50,950 nucleotides of DNA from Protoeuglena noctilucae (Eukaryota > Chlorophyta > Pedinophyceae > Marsupiomonadales > Marsupiomonadaceae), in assembly GCA_958009085.1 (NCBI GenBank), contig OY253692.1, forward strand, positions 50,001-100,950, given 5' to 3'. The position numbers were made by a program, and so were the translations under genes. Below are positions 47,001 to 50,950 of the stretch, piece after piece. The notes below the pieces were generated by a model. It was not told where the DNA came from and made no database searches. It saw only the letters and a program-made list of their open reading frames with translations. Numbering within the stretch: the stretch's first letter is position 1; the number at the start of each line of letters is the position of its first letter.

Positions 47001-48090
47001 TGCTAATGTTTTTTTTTATTTTCTAGATGATCTTACAAAAACTACAAATAAAATAGATTTATATCGATCTTTAAAATATTCAAATCAAGAAAATATAATT
47101 AATGAAATAAAAAATAACATCGAAACTTTTAAACCTAATTCAGCTGATTTATTCTTTTCCATTATAATTTTGTTGGCGGGGAAAGCTAGTGAATTTTTAT
47201 TTTTATATTCAATTTCTAAAGAGGATAGTAATCTTTCCCTAAAAAAAGATCCTACTTCTCTTCAAAAGGATTACCCAAATACGTTTGGAAATATACAGGG
47301 AAAATTTGCTTTCGAGTCCCAACCAATTTCTTCTTTAGAAGAAGCTACTGAATCGTCGTCTCAAACTATGGAATCTGAAAATCCACTAACATCTTCTATG
47401 GAAACTGTTGATGAACTATCTGTTCAAAAGACTAAAGAATTTTCTAAAGAAAATCTTGAAAATAGTACTCAAGAAATACCAAAAATTGATCAGGATAAAA
47501 ACGATTTTTGTTTTGATGTAAGAATACAACAGATCTTACAAAACTCGAAGAGAGTTACAACTATCGGTGATTTAGACCTTTATAAAGCGAATCTTCTCGG
47601 CGATATTTATGTAAAAATTTTAAAACTAAATAACATTGATATTTGGGAGGACAATTCTGCTTTTTCTTCGAAAACTCAAACAAAAAATCTTAATCTTAAT
47701 TCTTCTTTTGAAATGAAGAAAGAGCAACTTTTAAACTTTGAAAACAAACAAATATGGAATACAAAAAGTTTATGGCTAAATGTTTTAGGAAATTCTTTTC
47801 AAAACCTTGAAAACAAAAAATGGTCACGTCTACATCTCTCAAATCCAGAAAATACTATTTTTAATGAAGAAATTATATTTTCTGACCTTTTTAAAACATT
47901 ACAACAAAATTCAAAAGTTAAGATTGAAAACCAAATAGAATTAAAAAGTTTACTAAAAAATTCTACTGATGTAAGTTTACAAAATATTTTATATTTAGCT
48001 TTTTCGTATACATTTTTATTTTTGGAAGATTCTCGAAATGAACTTGATTTTGAAGTTTATAATTTTCTAAAAAAAGAAAAATTTCTTTAA
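44095..48090 (+). CDS. ftsH: FtsH-like AAA+ protein with altered zinc site
   Basis: A 1331-residue FtsH-family protein, about twice the bacterial size. The first 560 residues are a poorly conserved Lys, Asn and Phe-rich region with membrane segments near residues 43-56 and 545-562. The AAA+ module is well preserved: Walker A GPPGTGKT (649-656), Walker B LFIDEMD with E707, and GRF in the second region of homology, split by a short insert after the Walker B region. The following M41 peptidase domain is degenerate: HExxH reads YEIGH (922-926), so the first zinc-binding His is lost, and a helix like GGKAAE reads LAGKASEF. Further long inserts fill the C-terminus. It is probably an ATP-driven membrane unfoldase or translocation motor, not a protease. 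tilS follows. Confidence 0.9.
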   Translation: MSTLKKKNQNLQKKTQIYQLKDIRQSFKTKIYSSFQQFFDWKSVVALIPIIFSFYPYSSKQSFKNYIGTNLTSFTDNKNIKFPIEIYKYKKLFFYDSLVQKNLKNEINTEKNKYQFDMLLDVLLFNKTFVFDNSTLPLKIGSFLNNTKEKDQTNKTIFQLRTLKQLNFSQKKTNRTILQKKLSIANLQNLDSFSLYYFLKKQNIKLKYTLQSIEDKEKSLILNSGNFYWNLFFQNSFMKSFDSTIAFPSGAKKNKDETFPLLKQSIQDFFFTSKPKIIEKTILTKTPKVEIKSSSKNLNYVLKLNEENNDIIFQNPKLLSKIIYLIISENELQDSSFDFFGGTIKKRKKFISLPPFLNVNENVYIQDLKYTYSPNTKISKDWEFLKASSKEENSKNSTIIRELKNRFGDQLFYSTRQYSKPTTKTIVEISVDSNSIKEFNTKFFTNYDPKLTISIDIPFYWDCFTNDNTKKNIINFLDINKKFITNEKEKIFFLTNQNLLPFSNQELINDFYQYYPNLFKSSDTSNIIVKNKEYLRELFFISFTQISICFYLFYLLRKVYKSYQYELGFYLLEFASRLNLYDEDIKSIINEVYENGNIRIFRKFNVSFLALGGMIELLPKFSETVWFLKNQCRPSKNGALIPKAILLVGPPGTGKTLLVKTIGAEAKVPVLIQSGNTILEDSEGISKLQEAFQKAREMAPCVLFIDEMDTIGSKRIELELTNIQEQSVVKNQLKLKFEDLETTVLKNKKNENVFSNPINSGQQVNALTQLLVELDGIEKRQGFVVFGATNRRETLDPALIRPGRFNEVIEIGLPDLKKRIEILKIYTKKLGFVEKIDWNTYGKLTLNYSAADLATIVNRSAIQSILNNQKHSNVSLYKALKNQKSDDLSFSINKLNKTLNKKNSLSDQFFHLNPWVLQMTYYEIGHSLFKQKLIDFLNSQNKTNFNQLTPENVNLSLEKRLDQRSETSFANVFFYFLDDLTKTTNKIDLYRSLKYSNQENIINEIKNNIETFKPNSADLFFSIIILLAGKASEFLFLYSISKEDSNLSLKKDPTSLQKDYPNTFGNIQGKFAFESQPISSLEEATESSSQTMESENPLTSSMETVDELSVQKTKEFSKENLENSTQEIPKIDQDKNDFCFDVRIQQILQNSKRVTTIGDLDLYKANLLGDIYVKILKLNNIDIWEDNSAFSSKTQTKNLNLNSSFEMKKEQLLNFENKQIWNTKSLWLNVLGNSFQNLENKKWSRLHLSNPENTIFNEEIIFSDLFKTLQQNSKVKIENQIELKSLLKNSTDVSLQNILYLAFSYTFLFLEDSRNELDFEVYNFLKKEKFL

Positions 48091-48429
48091 ATGCCGAAAA
48101 AGGTTTCAGATTCGTTTTTTTTTCACCACTAAAAATTATATTTAAATAAATTTGTACTAAACTTTCGAACAAACAAAAATTGTAAATCGAGAATTTAGTA
48201 TCGAAAACTTTACGAATTCTTTCTCTTTCTTTTTGCTTGAAAAACGTTTTTAGTAAGAGTCTGTTCGTATTATTAGTTTGCTTGTCCTAAATCCCCAAAG
48301 GATTTAGGAACAAAAGAGTAAAGTATTTTATTTATTCTGTTTTTTACTTATGTCATTCACCCGCTAAAGATCTACGATGATTTTCGAATCTTTGTAATTC
48401 TTTATATTAAAAAATTTTCGAAACAAAAA
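48091..48429. other. Spacer between ftsH and tilS
   Basis: About 340 AT-rich bases with a hairpin TCCTAAATCC/GGATTTAGGA (48285-48309). No gene seen. Confidence 0.5.
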
Positions 48430-49560
48430 ATGAAAAAACAAAAAGAAAACGAAAAACTACTTCAAGGATTTTCTAGTGGGCAAGACTCATTCTTTTACTT
48501 GTTTTTTTTATTACATTATATAAAACAATATAATTTTTGTTATGTTGCAAGTTATAAAAGTCATGATACTCAAACCAACATTTTTTATACCGAATTTCAT
48601 TGTTTCAAAATTTTTTCTTTAATCTCTTTGCCTTTTTTGAATAGTTTGTTTTTTCTTTATTTTTCTAAAAAAAAAGAAAATAAAAAATCCTATTCAGAGT
48701 TAAAATTAAAAGAATTTCGGTATGATTTATGGCTTAGAGAATTAACCTATTATCAGTACAACAGCTTATGTATAAATCATACACAGAATGATTTTTTTGA
48801 ATCAAAATTAGTAGATTTTTTTAAAAAATCAGTTTTTTATAATTTATCAATGCCTACATATTTACATTTTAATGACTTGTATAGTATATGGCCAAAAAAA
48901 ACTTTTTATAAAACAAAAAAGATCAAATTAAATTTATCGAAATTTTTTTTTTCTAAAATAAAAAAGTCGACAACAAACAGTTTCCAATCTAGATTAATTG
49001 AAAAAGATCTCATCAGAACTTCATTTAAGAAAAATGTTTTTAGGGGAAATTTTGTACAAATTATTTTGTGGAAAAATAAAATTTCTTTTTCACAGCCAAT
49101 TTTAGATCCATCAAAAGTAATTAAAAAGTCTATAGTTTCAAAGAAAAGACTTCAAACAACAAATTCTGTTTTATTAAATTCGAGTTCTAGACCTTCAATT
49201 AGGGGAAAAAGCATTTTTACAATTTCTAGACCATTAAAAAACTTATCTCGTTTTCAGATTGTTTTTGTAAATAAAGTTCTTAGACTTCCAAATCAAAATG
49301 ATCACACTAATTTTCTTATTTCTTATTTACATAATTGTTGTCGACATGAAATAATTCCAATTCTAAAAAATCGGTTGGGCTCAAATCTTGAAAAAACTTT
49401 TTCACATTATAATAATACAGAACAAACAATTCTTTGTTTTGAAGAAAATTTGTTAGACAATCTTTATTTCTTTAGCCAAATAAGCGCAATGAGCTTTATT
49501 GTTTTTTTTAATCCAAAAATGAAATCGAATAAAGAAAAAATTCTTTTTTTTTTTAAATAA
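48430..49560 (+). CDS. tilS: tRNA(Ile)-lysidine synthase
   Basis: An N-type ATP-pyrophosphatase that attaches lysine to C34 of tRNA-Ile(CAU), changing its reading from AUG to AUA. The 376 residues are divergent, but the hallmarks are in order: a PP-loop reading SSGQDS (residues 15-20; usual SGGxDS), then RYDLWLRELTYYQYNSLCIN, HTQNDFFESKLVDFF (matching HxxxDxxET-like text), and the conserved end RPLKNLSRFQI, LPNQNDHTNFL and RHEIIPILKNRLG. The second residue of the PP-loop is Ser rather than Gly. Its substrate gene trnI-CAU is at 32062-32134. It lies after ftsH on the same strand. Confidence 0.9.
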   Translation: MKKQKENEKLLQGFSSGQDSFFYLFFLLHYIKQYNFCYVASYKSHDTQTNIFYTEFHCFKIFSLISLPFLNSLFFLYFSKKKENKKSYSELKLKEFRYDLWLRELTYYQYNSLCINHTQNDFFESKLVDFFKKSVFYNLSMPTYLHFNDLYSIWPKKTFYKTKKIKLNLSKFFFSKIKKSTTNSFQSRLIEKDLIRTSFKKNVFRGNFVQIILWKNKISFSQPILDPSKVIKKSIVSKKRLQTTNSVLLNSSSRPSIRGKSIFTISRPLKNLSRFQIVFVNKVLRLPNQNDHTNFLISYLHNCCRHEIIPILKNRLGSNLEKTFSHYNNTEQTILCFEENLLDNLYFFSQISAMSFIVFFNPKMKSNKEKILFFFK

Positions 49561-49847
49561 TTATTTTCATTTAAATTTTTCAAAAAAAGAATTCATTTTT
49601 TTATGTAAAAAAATAAACTTTAAAACTTTTATTGTTTTAAGATCAAAAAACCCACAAATATTACTTTCAAACAACTTTTTAATTCTTTTTTTTCAAAAAT
49701 AAAACTTTATTTTTTTATTTTTGTTCTATCAGCGTCTGCAAAAGTTCTTAATCTATTTAAAATCGAAATAACGAAAAACTTTCTAATTGAAATTAGAGTG
49801 AAAGAAGGTAATCTCTTAAAGTATTTTCTAAAAAACTTTACAAACTT

Positions 49848-49919
49848 TGGGCTACCTGGGATTTGAACCCAGAACTAATCAGTTAAAAGCCGAGTACTCT
49901 ACCATTGAGTTAGTAACCC
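49848..49919 (-). tRNA. trnK-UUU: tRNA-Lys(UUU)
   Basis: A 72-base cloverleaf. Acceptor GGGTTAC pairs with GTAGCCC (one T-G), discriminator A, anticodon loop CTTTTAA (TTT). There is no intron and hence no matK, unlike land plants and charophytes. Confidence 0.96.
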
Positions 49920-49941
49920 TTTTTCTAAGCTTACTTAACAG

Positions 49942-49970
49942 AGTATACTGATTTTATTAGTAATGAGCAA
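49942..49970 (-). promoter_or_regulatory. trnK promoter
   Basis: On the minus strand, TTGCTC (49970-49965), a 17-base spacer and TATACT (49947-49942), 22 bases upstream of the tRNA 5' end. Confidence 0.6.
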
Positions 49971-50074
49971 TGCATAACGTTTTTGTTTATGAAATACATG
50001 TAATTTAAAAAGTCAATTTAAGACTTGTATATGACTAAAAACAAAAATTTTAATATACGAAAATAGTAGAATAT

Positions 50075-50105
50075 TTGTTCTCTCCTTTTTGTATTGTGTT
50101 ATAAT
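50075..50105 (+). promoter_or_regulatory. Candidate psbK-psb30-psaM promoter
   Basis: TTGTTC (50075-50080), a 19-base spacer and TATAAT (50100-50105), about 160 bases before psbK. The spacing is at the long end. Confidence 0.4.
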
Positions 50106-50265
50106 TATGTTATAACCTACTTAAAGTAATAAAAACATTTCAAAGCTCTTTTTTCATAATTTTCTGATAGTAGAATCAAAAATGACTACTAGTTTTTTTT
50201 AGGAGAAAAAAGGTTTTGAAATTTTTTTTACTGAAAAATAACTATAACTCACAGGAAAATTCTTT

Positions 50266-50400
50266 ATGATTTCTATTCTTTTAGCAAAATTACCGGAAGC
50301 ATACGCTCCTTTTGACCCGCTTGTTGATGTTCTTCCAGTTATTCCAGTTCTTTTCTTATTACTTGCGTTTGTTTGGCAAGCTTCTGTTAGTTTTCGTTAA
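50266..50400 (+). CDS. psbK: Photosystem II subunit K
   Basis: A 44-residue precursor; the mature 37-residue protein starts [11 protein letters not shown] after N-terminal trimming. One membrane helix, [20 protein letters not shown]. The conserved end WQASVSFR is present. AGGA lies 13 bases before the ATG. It is the first of three small plus-strand genes (psbK, psb30, psaM). Confidence 0.98.
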   Translation: MISILLAKLPEAYAPFDPLVDVLPVIPVLFLLLAFVWQASVSFR

Positions 50401-50527
50401 TAATTATCAAAAACTTTCGAGTTCAAGATTGCTTTAAAATTTCTTTGACTTTTTTGGTTTATTCATACACTGTATGAATAAAAAGGAATTTATCATAAAA
50501 AAAAAAACGTTTCTTTTTATTAAAACT

Positions 50528-50629
50528 ATGAATTTTGAAATATTTTTTCAGTTATTTTCTATTCTATTAATTTCAGTAGCTGGACCTTTAGTTATTGTTC
50601 TTCTTTTTAGTCGTGGTGGTAATTTGTAA
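50528..50629 (+). CDS. psb30: Photosystem II subunit 30 (Ycf12)
   Basis: A 33-residue single-helix PSII core subunit. The protein begins MNFEIFFQLFSILLISV and ends AGPLVIVLLFSRGGNL. AGPLVIVLL followed by RGGNL is diagnostic. It is retained in algae, lost from flowering plants. It is downstream of psbK by 127 bases. Confidence 0.98.
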   Translation: MNFEIFFQLFSILLISVAGPLVIVLLFSRGGNL

Positions 50630-50701
50630 AAAAAAAAAATAAATTACAATATTTAGATTTGATTTAAAAAATTTTTACAAAAGAAAAAAGGAAAAAACAA
50701 T

Positions 50702-50797
50702 ATGTCAATCACAGATAGTCAAGTTTTTCTGGCTTTATTTATCGCCTTAATTACAGGTGTTCTAGCTGTTCGTTTAGGAACAGAATTATATCGTTAA
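50702..50797 (+). CDS. psaM: Photosystem I subunit XII (PsaM)
   Basis: A 31-residue single-helix PSI subunit. The protein begins [20 protein letters not shown] and ends [25 protein letters not shown] with VRLG-ELYR matches the family. A purine run AAAAAAGG lies before the ATG. A long hairpin follows (50804-50879). Confidence 0.98.
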   Translation: MSITDSQVFLALFIALITGVLAVRLGTELYR

Positions 50798-50803
50798 TTT
50801 TTT

Positions 50804-50879
50804 TTACTTAATCTCTTAATAAAAAAGCTTTTTAACACTAAAAATATCGACTAAATTTTCTTATTAAGAGATTAAGTAA
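50804..50879 (+). terminator. psaM 3' long hairpin
   Basis: A 19-base perfect stem (50804-50822 with 50861-50879) encloses 38 bases that include a small AAAAAGCTTTTT palindrome (50822-50833). It lies 6 bases after the psaM stop. Confidence 0.65.
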
Positions 50880-50890
50880 TTTTTTGCTAC

Positions 50891-50918
50891 TTGTGTATAT
50901 AAATTTTTTTTGTATAAT
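50891..50918 (+). promoter_or_regulatory. Candidate promoter at the window end
   Basis: TTGTGT (50891-50896), a 16-base spacer and TATAAT (50913-50918). It probably drives a gene that begins beyond the window; an ATG at 50922 follows too closely to be its start codon with any certainty. Confidence 0.4.
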
Positions 50919-50950
50919 AAAATGAGTAATTATGGAATTATAATTTTTTC

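Larger units (their letters stand above)
49920..50265. other. Spacer between trnK and psbK
   Basis: About 350 bases holding the trnK promoter (minus) and a candidate psbK promoter (plus). Nothing else was recognised. Confidence 0.55.

Overview
The window is a contiguous stretch of chloroplast (plastid) genome, almost certainly from a green alga. It carries a plastid rRNA-operon end, photosystem I and II, cytochrome b6f, ATP synthase, Rubisco large subunit and plastid RNA polymerase genes. Spacers are very AT-rich and full of perfect inverted repeats. The co-occurrence of chlI, cysA, tilS, accD, a giant ftsH, psb30 (ycf12) and psaM, with no ndh genes and no introns, fits a chlorophyte of trebouxiophyte or prasinophyte type better than a land plant. 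I cannot name the species.

Layout. 1-3664: end of the rRNA operon (trnI-GAU, trnA-UGC, 23S, 5S), probably part of an inverted repeat. 3665-4617: gene-poor, with a possible broken reading frame. 4618-23193, minus strand: psbA, trnS-GCU, then one long collinear cluster transcribed rpoB-rpoC1-rpoC2-rps2-atpI-atpH-atpF-atpA, the ancestral cyanobacterial-like order. 23474-34279: trnC (plus), then minus-strand psbD/psbC (overlapping, psbC with a GTG start), petL-petG, petA, psaI, chlI, trnT-trnV, psbI (plus), trnR-CCG, ycf3, trnI-CAU, a tmRNA gene (ssrA) and rbcL. 34968-41639, mostly plus: atpB-atpE, rps4, trnS-GGA and trnL-UAA (minus), trnY, trnR-UCU, accD, cysA, trnG. 41837-43073, minus: trnH and psbE-psbF-psbL-psbJ. 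43578-50797, mostly plus: psbZ, a 1331-codon ftsH, tilS, trnK (minus), psbK, psb30, psaM.

How the genes fit together. Most encode thylakoid complexes (PSII: psbA, C, D, E, F, I, J, K, L, Z, psb30; PSI: psaI, psaM; b6f: petA, G, L; ATP synthase: atpA, B, E, F, H, I) plus carbon fixation (rbcL), fatty acid synthesis (accD), chlorophyll synthesis (chlI) and sulfate uptake (cysA). trnI-CAU and tilS form a functional pair, because TilS modifies that tRNA so that it reads AUA. ssrA indicates that bacterial-type trans-translation persists in this plastid.

Most notable: a one-piece tmRNA with tag GNNILKFSRQTAVAV; an FtsH whose HExxH zinc motif reads YEIGH; a dispersed hairpin repeat (core ACCGARAGCT) found in spacers and apparently also inside a 23S rRNA helix; a trnL-UAA with an A-C mismatch in its acceptor stem; back-to-back trnL/trnY promoters; and long perfect palindromes behind many genes.
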